A DNA stretch of 36,325 nt from UBA4636 sp045534575 (GTDB taxonomy: Bacteria > Bacillota > Clostridia > Christensenellales > Borkfalkiaceae): assembly GCA_045534575.1 (NCBI GenBank), contig JAZSJZ010000002.1, positions 1-36,325 of the forward strand, read 5' to 3'. A program made the translations under genes and the position numbers. Each line of letters begins with the position of its first letter. The first letter of the stretch is position 1. The notes beneath the pieces were generated by a model. The model made no database searches. It saw only the letters and a list, made by a program, of their open reading frames with translations, and was not told the DNA's origin. This document shows, piece by piece, positions 14,175-22,255 of the stretch.

Positions 14175-15548
14175 ATGCTAGAAATTTCGAGTAAGACAAA
14201 TTTATTAGAACAAAAAAGTTATAAATATCAGTTGCAAGACGTTGAAGAGCCTAATCTTTACAGAGCCGTTTACTCTTACGATTCTGTTCCAAAGGTTCCG
14301 TTCAATCACAGGCGTTGCCCGCTCAACATGCCCGAAGATATTTGGATAACTGACACCACTTTCCGTGACGGGCAACAATCGGTTGAGCCTTATACCGTAA
14401 AGCAAATAGTTGACCTTTATAAGCTTATGTCAAAGTTATCAGGTCCAAACGGAAAAATTCGCCAAACGGAGTTTTTCATTTACAGCAAAAAAGATAGAGA
14501 GGCGCTCGATAAATGCCGTGAACTTGGGCTAAAGTTCCCTGAAATTACGAGCTGGATTAGAGCAAGTAAAGAAGATTTTAAACTTGTTAAAGAACTTGGC
14601 ATTGCCGAAACGGGTATTTTGGTAAGTTGTTCCGACTATCACATTTTCAACAAACTCAAAATGAATCGCCGTCAAGCGCTAGAGCACTATCTTTCGGTTG
14701 TTAAAGATGCGTTTAACGCCGGCATTAAGCCAAGGTGCCATTTTGAAGATATCACAAGAGCCGATTTTTATGGGTTTGTTGTTCCGTTCATTAACGAACT
14801 TCACTCGCTCTCGGTTGAGGCGAAAATCCCTGTAAAAATTCGCGCGTGCGATACTATGGGCTTTGGTATTCCGTTCACCGAGGTTGCTCTTCCAAGAAGC
14901 GTTCCCGGAATCGTTTACGGTATTCAACACTATAGCGACGTTGAGAGCGAAAACATCGAGTGGCACGGTCATAACGATTTCTATAAAGCCGTTAGCAACG
15001 CAACCACTGCTTGGCTTTACGGCGCTAGCGCGGTTAACTGCTCGCTTCTTGGCATTGGCGAGAGAACGGGCAATATTCCGCTTGAAGCAATGGTTATGGA
15101 ATACGCTTCGCTAAAAGGAACTTTCGACGGTATGGACCCAACCGTTATCACTGAGATTGCAGATTATTTCAAGCACGAAATGGGTTACGTTATTCCGCCT
15201 ATGACTCCGTTCGTTGGTGAAAACTTCAACGTAACGAGGGCTGGTATTCACGCCGACGGACTTTTGAAGGACGTTGAAATTTATAACATTTTCGACACTG
15301 CTAAAATCTTAAACCGCCCTGCTAACGTTATGATTACCAAAACTTCGGGCTTGGCTGGCATTGCTTATTGGATTAACAACCGTTACGACTTATTCGGCAC
15401 GGATAAAGAAATTGATAAGCGTAGCGAAATGGTTGTAAAAATTAAAGAGTGGGTTGACCAAGAATACGAAAATGGAAGACAAAACTCTATTTCCCCAGGC
15501 GAGCTTGAAGAACTTGTTGCAAAGTATTCCGACCTTGTTGCCGATTAA
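14175..15548 (+). CDS. Re-type citrate synthase (HMG-CoA lyase-like family)
   Basis: The 457-residue protein belongs to the isopropylmalate/homocitrate synthase superfamily: TDTTFRDGQQS (about 59-69), EWHGHNDF with the metal histidines (264, 266), and LGIGERTGNIPLE. It would usually be labelled homocitrate synthase. It sits with aconitase and NADP-isocitrate dehydrogenase, so the natural reaction is oxaloacetate + acetyl-CoA to citrate with Re-face stereochemistry, as known for Clostridium kluyveri; no Si-citrate synthase is in the window. AGGAGG lies 6 nt upstream of ATG 14175. It is first in an operon behind a GTATAC-controlled promoter. Homocitrate or another 2-acyl product remains possible. 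Confidence 0.82.
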   Translation: MLEISSKTNLLEQKSYKYQLQDVEEPNLYRAVYSYDSVPKVPFNHRRCPLNMPEDIWITDTTFRDGQQSVEPYTVKQIVDLYKLMSKLSGPNGKIRQTEFFIYSKKDREALDKCRELGLKFPEITSWIRASKEDFKLVKELGIAETGILVSCSDYHIFNKLKMNRRQALEHYLSVVKDAFNAGIKPRCHFEDITRADFYGFVVPFINELHSLSVEAKIPVKIRACDTMGFGIPFTEVALPRSVPGIVYGIQHYSDVESENIEWHGHNDFYKAVSNATTAWLYGASAVNCSLLGIGERTGNIPLEAMVMEYASLKGTFDGMDPTVITEIADYFKHEMGYVIPPMTPFVGENFNVTRAGIHADGLLKDVEIYNIFDTAKILNRPANVMITKTSGLAGIAYWINNRYDLFGTDKEIDKRSEMVVKIKEWVDQEYENGRQNSISPGELEELVAKYSDLVAD

Positions 15549-15557
15549 GAGGTAAAT

Positions 15558-16196
15558 ATGAGCGAAGTTAAAATAAAATCGCTCGCCGATAACGTTTTCG
15601 ATATAATAGAAGGCAAAATTTTAAGCGGTGAATATAAGCGCGGAGAGGTTTTGACCGAGATGGCGCTATCGAAGAGTTTATCGGTTAGCAGAACGCCTAT
15701 TCGTGAGGCTATAGGTCGATTAACGCAAGAAAATCTCGTTAAAGAAAGCCCTAAAGGGCATATCGTTACGGGTATTTCTATCGACGATATTATAGATATT
15801 TACGATATTCGTTTAAAGATTGAAGGCGTTGCGACGGCAAGGTGCGCCGAAAACATTTCTCAAGAAGGCTTGCAAGAGTTAAAGGACGTTTTAGACCTTC
15901 AAGAGTTCTATACTGAAAGGGGCGAGGCTGAAAAAATTAAAACGGCAGATTCGTCTTTCCATAATATTATTTACGCAAACTGCGGTAGCGTGATTTATGA
16001 ATCTATTTTAGTGGGGCTTCACAGAAAGGTTCAAACGTATAGAAGAATTTCAGTATCTTCTAGCGATAGGGCTAAGCAAGCCGTTATCGAACACAGAGAG
16101 ATTTATAACGCTATCAAAAACAAAAACCTTGCGCTTGCCGAGGCGCTCACGGTTAAACACATAAATAACGCTAAAATTAGCATTATCGGCAAATAA
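15558..16196 (+). CDS. GntR-family regulator, FadR/FCD type
   Basis: The 212-residue protein has an N-terminal winged helix (about 10-70; LSVSRTPIREAIGRLTQENLV is the recognition region) and an all-helical C-terminal FCD ligand domain (about 85-205). FCD regulators bind small organic acids and release the operator. It follows the citrate synthase gene by 9 nt and precedes aconitase by 9 nt, so it is inside the operon it likely controls through the tandem GTATAC boxes at 14128-14143. Citrate or 2-oxoglutarate would be natural effectors, but that is inference. A copy of the dispersed motif (15710-15723) lies inside the helix-turn-helix coding region. Confidence 0.88.
   Translation: MSEVKIKSLADNVFDIIEGKILSGEYKRGEVLTEMALSKSLSVSRTPIREAIGRLTQENLVKESPKGHIVTGISIDDIIDIYDIRLKIEGVATARCAENISQEGLQELKDVLDLQEFYTERGEAEKIKTADSSFHNIIYANCGSVIYESILVGLHRKVQTYRRISVSSSDRAKQAVIEHREIYNAIKNKNLALAEALTVKHINNAKISIIGK
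15710..15723 (+). repeat. Motif-like 14-mer inside gntR (TATAGGTCGATTAA)
   Basis: Thirteen of 14 bases match the intergenic copies at 13964 and 23951. It encodes part of A-I-G-R-L-T in the winged helix, so it may be chance. Confidence 0.35.
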
Positions 16197-16205
16197 GGAG
16201 ATTTT

Positions 16206-18140
16206 ATGGGACTTACTATTGCGCAAAAAATTATCAAGGATCACCTTTTATCTGGCGAGATGAAGGTGGGAAGTGAAATTGGTTTAAGAATTGACCAAAC
16301 CTTAACTCAAGACGCTACTGGAACTATAACTTATCTTGAGTTTGAAACGATGGGCATTAAGCGCGTTAAAACCGAGCGTTCGGTTGCGTATATCGACCAC
16401 AACACCCTTCAATGCGGGTTTGAAAATGCTGACGACCATCGCTATATTAGAACGGTTGCAAAAAAGCACGGTATCTATTTTTCACAACCGGGCAACGGAA
16501 TTTGCCACCAAGTTCAATTAGAACGCTTTGGAAAGCCGGGCAAAACGCTTATCGGCTCCGATAGCCACACCCCAACCGGCGGTGGTATCGGTATGCTTGC
16601 TTTTGGCGCGGGCGGTTTAGACGTTGCTGTTGCTATGGGTGGCGGTGCTTACTATATCAATATGCCTAAAATGTTTAAGGTCAACCTAACGGGAAAGCTT
16701 AGACCTTTCGTTTCGGCAAAAGACGTTAGCCTAGAAATTTTAAGAATTCTATCGGTAAAGGGCGGTGTTGGCGCGATTATCGAGTGGGGTGGCGAGGGCG
16801 TTAAAACGCTCTCCGTTCCAGAAAGAGCGACCATAACTAATATGGGCACAGAACTTGGCGCAACCACTTCGATTTTCCCTTCCGACGAAATCACTAAAGA
16901 CTTCTTAGAAAAGCAAGGTCGCGGAGAGGACTTCGTTGCACTCTCTAGCGATGAGGACGCTGTTTACGATAGAATTATCGATATTGACTTATCAACCCTC
17001 GTTCCGTTAATTGCTTGCCCACACAGCCCTGATAACGTTGTTAAGGTAAGCGACCTTAAAGGCGTTAAGGTTGACCAAGTGTGCGTAGGCTCTTGCACTA
17101 ACTCATCTTTAATGGATATGCTAAAGGTTGCCGTTATGCTAAAAGGCAAAACAGTTGAGCCTAGCGTTAGCATGTCGATATCTCCAGGCTCAAAGCAAGT
17201 TCTATCAATGCTTTCAAGCCTTGGCGCGCTTAACGATATTTTAGCATCTGGAGCAAGACTATTAGAGTGCGCTTGCGGGCCTTGCATTGGTATGGGCTTT
17301 TCTCCGTCGTCTGCAGGCGTGAGTCTTAGAACCTTCAACAGAAATTTCTTAGGAAGAAGCGGAACTAAGGACGCTAGCGTTTATCTCGTTTCCCCTGAAA
17401 CGGCTGTTGCTTCTGCTTTGACGGGCTACATAACCGACCCAATGACCTTGGGCGAAATGCCTCAAATTTCTATGCCAGATTTCTTCAAAATCGACGATAG
17501 CGCAGTTATAGCCCCATGTTTAGAAGGCGAAGAAGATAAGTTTGAGGTTCTTCGTGGTCCTAACATTAAGCCTTTCCCTGAAACCAAAGAACTTGAAACA
17601 AATCTCACCGCAAAGGTATCTTTAAAGGTTGGCGATAACATTACCACCGACCACATTATGCCAGCGGGCGCAAAGATTTTACCTTATAGATCAAATATTC
17701 CTTTCCTTTCGAAGTTCTGCTTTGAAGTGTGCGACGAAACGTTTGCAGAAAGAGCAAAGGCGTTAGGTTCTAGCATAATCGTTGGCGGTAGCAACTATGG
17801 TCAAGGCTCTTCTCGTGAACACGCTGCGCTCGTTCCGCTTTATCTTGGAGTTAAGGCTGTTATCACGAAAAGTTTTGCAAGAATTCACGTTGCCAACCTT
17901 ATTAACGCGGGCATTGTTCCTCTAACCTTAAAGAACGAAGCCGACTACGATTTAATAAATCAAGGCGACGAACTTTCTATCGAAAATCTCTTCGATGGTT
18001 TTGAAAAGGGCGAGGCTGACCTTCAAATTAACGGCAAAACTTCGGTAAAGGTAGTATGCAACTTCACAGAACGCCAAAAAGCAATTTTAAAAGCCGGCGG
18101 ACTTTTAGCCTACACTAAACTTCTTGCTGATAACAACTAA
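16206..18140 (+). CDS. Aconitate hydratase
   Basis: Isomerises citrate to isocitrate. The 644-residue protein has the short single-chain layout (aconitase domains 1-3, then the swivel domain about 475-640), unlike the about 890-residue AcnA. The three [4Fe-4S] cysteines are C297 (in GSCTNSS), C357 and C360 (in CACGPC). The segments IGSDSHTPTGGGIGML, DHIMPAG and GGSNYGQGSSREHAA are also present. AGGAGA lies 7 nt before the ATG. Chain position between the GntR and ICDH genes fits the oxaloacetate to 2-oxoglutarate route. A homoaconitase is possible by family but not by context. Confidence 0.95.
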   Translation: MGLTIAQKIIKDHLLSGEMKVGSEIGLRIDQTLTQDATGTITYLEFETMGIKRVKTERSVAYIDHNTLQCGFENADDHRYIRTVAKKHGIYFSQPGNGICHQVQLERFGKPGKTLIGSDSHTPTGGGIGMLAFGAGGLDVAVAMGGGAYYINMPKMFKVNLTGKLRPFVSAKDVSLEILRILSVKGGVGAIIEWGGEGVKTLSVPERATITNMGTELGATTSIFPSDEITKDFLEKQGRGEDFVALSSDEDAVYDRIIDIDLSTLVPLIACPHSPDNVVKVSDLKGVKVDQVCVGSCTNSSLMDMLKVAVMLKGKTVEPSVSMSISPGSKQVLSMLSSLGALNDILASGARLLECACGPCIGMGFSPSSAGVSLRTFNRNFLGRSGTKDASVYLVSPETAVASALTGYITDPMTLGEMPQISMPDFFKIDDSAVIAPCLEGEEDKFEVLRGPNIKPFPETKELETNLTAKVSLKVGDNITTDHIMPAGAKILPYRSNIPFLSKFCFEVCDETFAERAKALGSSIIVGGSNYGQGSSREHAALVPLYLGVKAVITKSFARIHVANLINAGIVPLTLKNEADYDLINQGDELSIENLFDGFEKGEADLQINGKTSVKVVCNFTERQKAILKAGGLLAYTKLLADNN

Positions 18141-18158
18141 TTAAGGGGGAATAAAGAT

Positions 18159-19370
18159 ATGAAAATTCAAATGAAAACGCCTATCGTTGAGATGGACGGC
18201 GATGAAATGACCAGAGTTTTATGGCAAATCATTAAAGACGAACTTATTCTTCCTTTCGTTGATTTAAAAACGGAATATTACGACCTTTCGCTTATCGAAA
18301 GAGATAAAACTAACGATAAGGTTACTATGGACGCAGCGCTTGCCGCTAAGAAGTATGGCGTATCGGTTAAGTGCGCAACCATCACCCCTAACAAGCAAAG
18401 GGTTGAAGAATATAACCTTAAAGAAATGTGGAAAAGCCCTAACGGCACGATAAGAGCCGTTTTAGACGGCACTGTTTTCCGCGCGCCTATCATAATTGAT
18501 TCTATCAAGCCCGTTGTTATTAACTGGCAAGCGCCAATCACCATTGCCCGCCACGCTTATGGCGACGTTTATAAGGCGACTGAATTTAGACCAACCTGCG
18601 AGGGCGAAGCGTATCTTAAATTCGTTGGCAAAAACGGCGAGGTTTTTGAAGAAAAGGTTTACGATTTTGAGTGCGGTGGCGTTTTGCAAGCGCAATATAA
18701 TAAAGATAGTTCAATAAAGTCTTTCGCGCACTCTTGCTTTAAGTATGCAATCGATACCAAGCAAGACCTTTGGTTCTCAACCAAAGATACCATTTCTAAA
18801 AAGTATGACCAAACCTTCAAACTCATTTTTGAGGAAATTTATAACGAGTTCTATAAACAAGAATTTGAAAGGCTCGGCATTGAATATTTCTATACTCTTA
18901 TCGACGATGCCGTTGCTAGAGTTATTAGAAGCAAGGGCGGTTTCATTTGGGCTCTTAAAAACTACGATGGCGACGTTATGAGCGATATGGTTTCAACTGC
19001 TTTTGGCTCGCTCGCTATGATGACTTCCGTTCTAGTTTCTCCTACCGGCGAATATGAATACGAGGCTGCTCACGGCACCGTTACCAAGCACTACTATAGG
19101 TATTTAAAAGGTGAAAAAACTTCTACTAACCCTATGGCAACCATTTTTGCTTGGTCTGGCGCGTTTAGAAAAAGAGGCGAACTTGATAATTTGAACGATT
19201 TAGTTCGTTATGCCGATTGCCTTGAAAAGGCTTGCATCGAAACGCTTAACGACGGCGTTATGACTAAAGATATTGCAATTTTATCTTCTAACAAAAACGT
19301 TAAATCGGTTAACAGCGAAGAGTTCATTGCCGAAATTAAATCTCGCTTAGAAAAACTTCTCTGCGCTTAA
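18159..19370 (+). CDS. NADP-dependent isocitrate dehydrogenase (dimeric type)
   Basis: Oxidative decarboxylation of isocitrate to 2-oxoglutarate, giving NADPH and the carbon skeleton for glutamate. The 403 residues resemble the eukaryotic/IDH1-type subfamily II (EMDGDEMTRVLW at the N-terminus, SPNGTIRAVLDGTVFR, YDGDVMSDMVSTAFGSLAMM and AAHGTVTKHY), not the shorter bacterial icd. The NADP-binding region looks intact. GGGGGA lies about 8 nt before the ATG. It closes the operon, with a strong hairpin terminator 24 nt beyond. Together with the two upstream enzymes it forms the oxidative half-cycle, typical of anaerobes that use it for biosynthesis only. Confidence 0.95.
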   Translation: MKIQMKTPIVEMDGDEMTRVLWQIIKDELILPFVDLKTEYYDLSLIERDKTNDKVTMDAALAAKKYGVSVKCATITPNKQRVEEYNLKEMWKSPNGTIRAVLDGTVFRAPIIIDSIKPVVINWQAPITIARHAYGDVYKATEFRPTCEGEAYLKFVGKNGEVFEEKVYDFECGGVLQAQYNKDSSIKSFAHSCFKYAIDTKQDLWFSTKDTISKKYDQTFKLIFEEIYNEFYKQEFERLGIEYFYTLIDDAVARVIRSKGGFIWALKNYDGDVMSDMVSTAFGSLAMMTSVLVSPTGEYEYEAAHGTVTKHYYRYLKGEKTSTNPMATIFAWSGAFRKRGELDNLNDLVRYADCLEKACIETLNDGVMTKDIAILSSNKNVKSVNSEEFIAEIKSRLEKLLCA

Positions 19371-19394
19371 AAATTTAACAAAAAATAAAAAAGC

Positions 19395-19424
19395 CCGCCT
19401 ATAAGTCGATTATAGGCGGTTTTT
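19395..19424 (+). terminator. Terminator of the citrate operon (motif copy 7)
   Basis: A perfect 10-bp stem CCGCCTATAA/TTATAGGCGG (19395-19404 with 19410-19419), loop GTCGA, then T5. Its loop and upper stem are the dispersed motif TATAAGTCGATTAT. Confidence 0.92.
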
Positions 19425-19441
19425 GTTGTTCTGTTTATTCT

Positions 19442-19654
19442 TTAGTTGTCAAAATCAAATAAAAAATTAGGTGTTACTTCAAAGCGTTTGCAAAGATAAA
19501 CTATTTTTTCGTAGTCAAGTTGAATTTTCCCTGTTTCGTATTCACTGTAATCAGATTGATATTTTCCAAGTTCTTTTGCAATTTCTTTTTGTGTTACCCC
19601 TTTTGCGTTTCTTGCTTCCTTTAAGTTCCTTCCAACAATTTGAGCAATTTCCAT
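19442..19654 (-). CDS. XRE-family (Cro/C1-type) repressor
   Basis: A 70-residue protein that is almost only a Cro/C1 helix-turn-helix: LKEARNAKGVTQKEIAKELGK followed by QSDYSEYETGKIQLDYEKIVYLCKRF. It has no effector domain, so it is likely a dimeric repressor by itself. It is transcribed away from the BspA-type lipoprotein gene (19768) and has GGAGGG before its ATG. Twin 17-bp palindromes (19676-19692, 19707-19723) lie in the divergent promoter region, so it probably controls both genes. Confidence 0.88.
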   Translation of the reverse strand: MEIAQIVGRNLKEARNAKGVTQKEIAKELGKYQSDYSEYETGKIQLDYEKIVYLCKRFEVTPNFLFDFDN

Positions 19655-19672
19655 AATTTTCCCTCCAAAAAA

Positions 19673-19701
19673 ATTATAGGCTAAATTCCTATAATTTAAT
19701 T
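19673..19701 (-). promoter_or_regulatory. Weak promoter of the XRE gene over operator 1
   Basis: On the minus strand the -10 is TATAAT (19678-19673); 17 bp upstream is the poor -35 AATTAA (19701-19696). Operator 1, ATAGGCTAAATTCCTAT (19676-19692), overlaps it. Confidence 0.5.
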
Positions 19702-19723
19702 GACATATAGGAAAAATTCCTAT
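19676..19723. promoter_or_regulatory. Twin XRE operators
   Basis: Two 17-bp near-identical palindromes, ATAGGCTAAATTCCTAT (19676-19692) and ATAGGAAAAATTCCTAT (19707-19723), differ at two bases. Their centres are 31 bp apart, about three helical turns, so two dimers would bind the same face. The second fills the spacer of the lipoprotein promoter exactly. Confidence 0.85.
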
Positions 19724-19728
19724 ATAAT
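19700..19728 (+). promoter_or_regulatory. Consensus promoter of the BspA-type lipoprotein
   Basis: TTGACA (19700-19705) and TATAAT (19723-19728) are 17 bp apart. Operator 2 lies in the spacer. Confidence 0.9.
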
Positions 19729-19767
19729 ATTATTCATCAAAAAACTGATAAATAAACGGAGGCTCGA

Positions 19768-20820
19768 ATGAACAAAAAACTTTGGCAAATTTTAATTTTG
19801 AGCATAATTTTAACCTGCTCACTAGTTGTTTTTTGTGCTTGCAATTCAAACCAACAAAACTTTGATAATTCTTCAAATTTAGCTAGTAGCTTTTCAAACT
19901 CAAGTGAAGAAAGTTCTTCAAGTTCAAGTGGTGAAAGTGCTTCCAACTCGATTTCTTCAGCTGAAAGTTCTTCAAGTTCCAAAGAAGAAAGTTCTTCATC
20001 AAGAAGGCGTGGGGATTCATCAAGTTATAACACGGGTTCGCAATCGAGAAGTGTTGAAAATGAGAACCACTCAAGCTTTGGTTGGAATTCTTCTAGTTCA
20101 GTGCCTGATAATTCTTCAAGCAATGGAAATTCAATGGGAACTTTAACTTTCAAATTGCAAACAGATGGAACTTATGTTGTAAGTGGTTTAACTGATAGAA
20201 GCGCAACTGAAATTATAATACCCGAAACTTACAAAGGCGTGAAAGTTACCAAGATTGGTTCTTCTGCGTTCGAAGATTGCAGTAGTTTAACAAGCGTAAC
20301 AATAGGAAACAGCGTAACTTCAATCGGTTCTTATGCGTTCTATGGTTGCAGAAGTTTAGCAAGCATAGAGATACCAAACAGCGTAACTTCAATTGGTGAT
20401 TATGCGTTCTATGATTGCAGAAGTTTAACAAGCATAGAAATACCAAACAGCGTAACTTCAATTGGTGATTATGCGTTCTATAATTGCAGAAGTTTAACAA
20501 GCATAGAAATACCAAACAGCGTAACTTCAATTGGTTCTTCTGCGTTCTCTAATTGCAGTAGGCTAACAAGCATAGTTTTGCCAAACAGCGTAACTTCAAT
20601 TGGTAATTATGCGTTCGAGTATTGCAGTAGGCTAACAAGCATAGAAATACCGAACAGCGTAACTGAAATTGGCTCCTATGCGTTCTATGATTGCAGTAGT
20701 TTAACAATTTATTGCGAGGCGCTAGTTGAGCCGAGCGGTTGGAGCATTTATTGGAATTATTCAAACCGCCCCGTTGTTTGGGGAGCGGCAGTTGATCCAA
20801 ATGTTGGCGCAAATGAATAA
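19768..20820 (+). CDS. Cell-surface lipoprotein with BspA-type leucine-rich repeats
   Basis: The 350-residue protein has a lipoprotein signal (FCAC, Cys25), a long Ser-rich spacer (about 32-120, runs of SSSSS), then LRR_5 repeats (about 150-325). Each repeat is about 23 residues of the form 'SVTSIG-YAFY-C-SLTSIEIPN', with a conserved Cys. BspA-type repeats mediate surface adhesion in oral and gut bacteria; this one has seven near-identical repeats, so recent expansion or gene conversion is likely. GGAGG lies 5 nt before ATG. The promoter is very strong but covered by XRE operators, so expression is probably switched. The end has no wall-sorting signal. Confidence 0.85.
   Translation: MNKKLWQILILSIILTCSLVVFCACNSNQQNFDNSSNLASSFSNSSEESSSSSSGESASNSISSAESSSSSKEESSSSRRRGDSSSYNTGSQSRSVENENHSSFGWNSSSSVPDNSSSNGNSMGTLTFKLQTDGTYVVSGLTDRSATEIIIPETYKGVKVTKIGSSAFEDCSSLTSVTIGNSVTSIGSYAFYGCRSLASIEIPNSVTSIGDYAFYDCRSLTSIEIPNSVTSIGDYAFYNCRSLTSIEIPNSVTSIGSSAFSNCSRLTSIVLPNSVTSIGNYAFEYCSRLTSIEIPNSVTEIGSYAFYDCSSLTIYCEALVEPSGWSIYWNYSNRPVVWGAAVDPNVGANE
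20266..20710 (+). repeat. 69-bp tandem repeats (seven) in the LRR gene
   Basis: GCGTTC recurs exactly every 69 bp from 20266 (20266, 20335, 20404, 20473, 20542, 20611, 20680). The frame is kept, so these are coding LRR repeats and not a CRISPR. Several units are almost identical at the DNA level. Confidence 0.95.
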
Positions 20821-20857
20821 AGAAAGTGTGCGTGCCCCAAAAGGCAAAAAGAATAAT

Positions 20858-20885
20858 GAATAAAGAATAAAGAATAAAGAATAAA
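20858..20885. repeat. 7-bp tandem repeat GAATAAA x4
   Basis: Four perfect copies follow the lipoprotein stop, in a non-coding gap. It may expand or contract by slippage. No gene lies in 20821-21020 apart from this and the terminator. Confidence 0.7.
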
Positions 20886-20941
20886 AAAGAAAGAAGAAGT
20901 TTGCCCTAGCGGTAAACGAAGTTAAAAGTTATAAAGCAAAT

Positions 20942-20975
20942 AAAAAAACCCGCCTATAAGTCGATTATAGGCGGG
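20942..20975. terminator. Shared bidirectional terminator (motif copy 8)
   Basis: A perfect 11-bp stem (20949-20959 with 20965-20975), loop GTCGA, is flanked by A7 on the left. It ends ychF on the minus strand and may end the lipoprotein. It contains the same TATAAGTCGATTAT as 19400. Confidence 0.85.
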
Positions 20976-21020
20976 CTTTGTATTTTAAATCTTTAATTTT
21001 TTAATTAATAATTTTTAATT

Positions 21021-22118
21021 TTAAACGTTAAATCTAAATAGAACAACGTCGCCGTCGCGCATGACGTAGTCTTTGCCTTCGGAGCGAACCTTGCCTTTTT
21101 CTTTAGCGTTTGCTAGGCTTCCGCACTCTAGTAGCGTTTGATAGTCAACAACCTCTGCTCTAATAAAGCCACGCTCAAAGTCGGTGTGAATTTTGCCCGC
21201 AGCCTGTGGCGCTTTAGTTCCAATTTTAATCGTCCAAGCCCTAGTCTCTGGCTCGCCAGCGGTTAGGTAACTCATAAGCCCTAAGAGTTTATAAGACGCT
21301 TTAACAAGGCGGTTGAGCCCACTCTCTTTTAAGCCTAAAGCCATTAAGAATTCTTCTTGCTCGTCCTTTTCAAGTGCCGAAATTTCTTCTTCCGTTTTAG
21401 CGCAAATAACTAGCGTTTCGCTGTTTTCTTGCTTTGAAAAATCTTTAACGAGTTTAACAAGAGGCAAACTGTCTTCATCCTTGTCGATATCGCTTTCGGC
21501 GATGTTAGCGGCGTAAATAACCGGCTTTGAAGTTAAGAGGAACAAGCCTTTAACGTATTCTTCTTCATCTTCGGTTAAATTTAGCGTTCTAATAGGCTTT
21601 TCGTTTGCAAGCTGGTCGTGAAGCTTTTGCAAAAGCTCGGCTTCTATTTGATATTTTTTATCACCCGTTTTAATCATATTTTTAGCACGGTCAAGCTTTT
21701 TTTCGACAGCCTCAAGGTCAGAAAGAATTAACTCAAGGTTGATAATAGAAATATCTCTAATAGGATCAACGGTATCTTCAACGTGGGTGATGTTATCGTC
21801 TTCAAAACAGCGAACAACGTGAATAATCGCATCAACCTCGCGAATATGCGATAAAAACTTGTTGCCAAGCCCTTCACCTTTAGAAGCGCCACGAACAAGC
21901 CCTGCAATATCAACGAACTCAATGGTGGCTGGAACGATTTTTTTGCTGTTATAAAGTTTTGCGAGTTTATCTAGTCTTTCGTCTGGAACGGCAACCACGC
22001 CAACGTTTGGCTCGATTGTGCAGAACGGAAAGTTTGCAGACATTGCTCCCGCTTGCGTTATTGCGTTAAACAAAGTGGATTTGCCAACGTTAGGCAATCC
22101 AACAACACCTAATTTCAT
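21021..22118 (-). CDS. ychF: Redox-regulated ATPase YchF
   Basis: The 365-residue Obg-family protein has the P-loop GLPNVGKSTLFNA (about 6-18), NFPFCTIEPNVG, DIAGLVRGASKGEGLGNKFL, a TGS domain (about 275-360) and the C-terminal end KDYVMRDGDVVLFRFNV. YchF hydrolyses ATP in preference to GTP, binds the ribosome, and affects stress response and translation. GGAG lies 7 nt before the ATG. Its promoter spacer carries a perfect palindrome, so repression by an unknown factor is possible. It is divergent from argS. Confidence 0.96.
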   Translation of the reverse strand: MKLGVVGLPNVGKSTLFNAITQAGAMSANFPFCTIEPNVGVVAVPDERLDKLAKLYNSKKIVPATIEFVDIAGLVRGASKGEGLGNKFLSHIREVDAIIHVVRCFEDDNITHVEDTVDPIRDISIINLELILSDLEAVEKKLDRAKNMIKTGDKKYQIEAELLQKLHDQLANEKPIRTLNLTEDEEEYVKGLFLLTSKPVIYAANIAESDIDKDEDSLPLVKLVKDFSKQENSETLVICAKTEEEISALEKDEQEEFLMALGLKESGLNRLVKASYKLLGLMSYLTAGEPETRAWTIKIGTKAPQAAGKIHTDFERGFIRAEVVDYQTLLECGSLANAKEKGKVRSEGKDYVMRDGDVVLFRFNV

Positions 22119-22141
22119 CTTAAATTCTCCAAATTTATTAC

Positions 22142-22176
22142 TTTGTAATTATATTACAAATTTGTAAAATTATCAA
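22142..22176 (-). promoter_or_regulatory. ychF promoter with palindromes in the spacer
   Basis: On the minus strand TTGATA (22176-22171) and TATAAT (22153-22148) are 17 bp apart. The perfect 14-bp palindrome TTACAAATTTGTAA (22154-22167) lies in the spacer; a second, TTTGTAAT-TAT-ATTACAAA (22142-22160), overlaps the -10. Together they give three regularly placed half-sites. Confidence 0.7.
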
Positions 22177-22195
22177 ATAAAATGCCGACCTATTC

Positions 22196-22224
22196 TTGTG
22201 TTTTGAATAAATATGTGCTAAAAT
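22196..22224 (+). promoter_or_regulatory. Promoter of argS
   Basis: TTGTGT (22196-22201) and TAAAAT (22219-22224) are 17 bp apart. AAGG near 22247 is the weak ribosome site. Confidence 0.5.
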
Positions 22225-22255
22225 AATATTTATTGAAACGAAAAACAAGGTTTTT

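Noticed and set aside
20246..20812. Minus-strand ORFs with leucine-rich repeats and a 69-bp periodicity resembling a CRISPR
   Set aside because: The period is in frame with the plus-strand LRR lipoprotein and there are no unique spacers; these are coding repeats and their antisense shadows.
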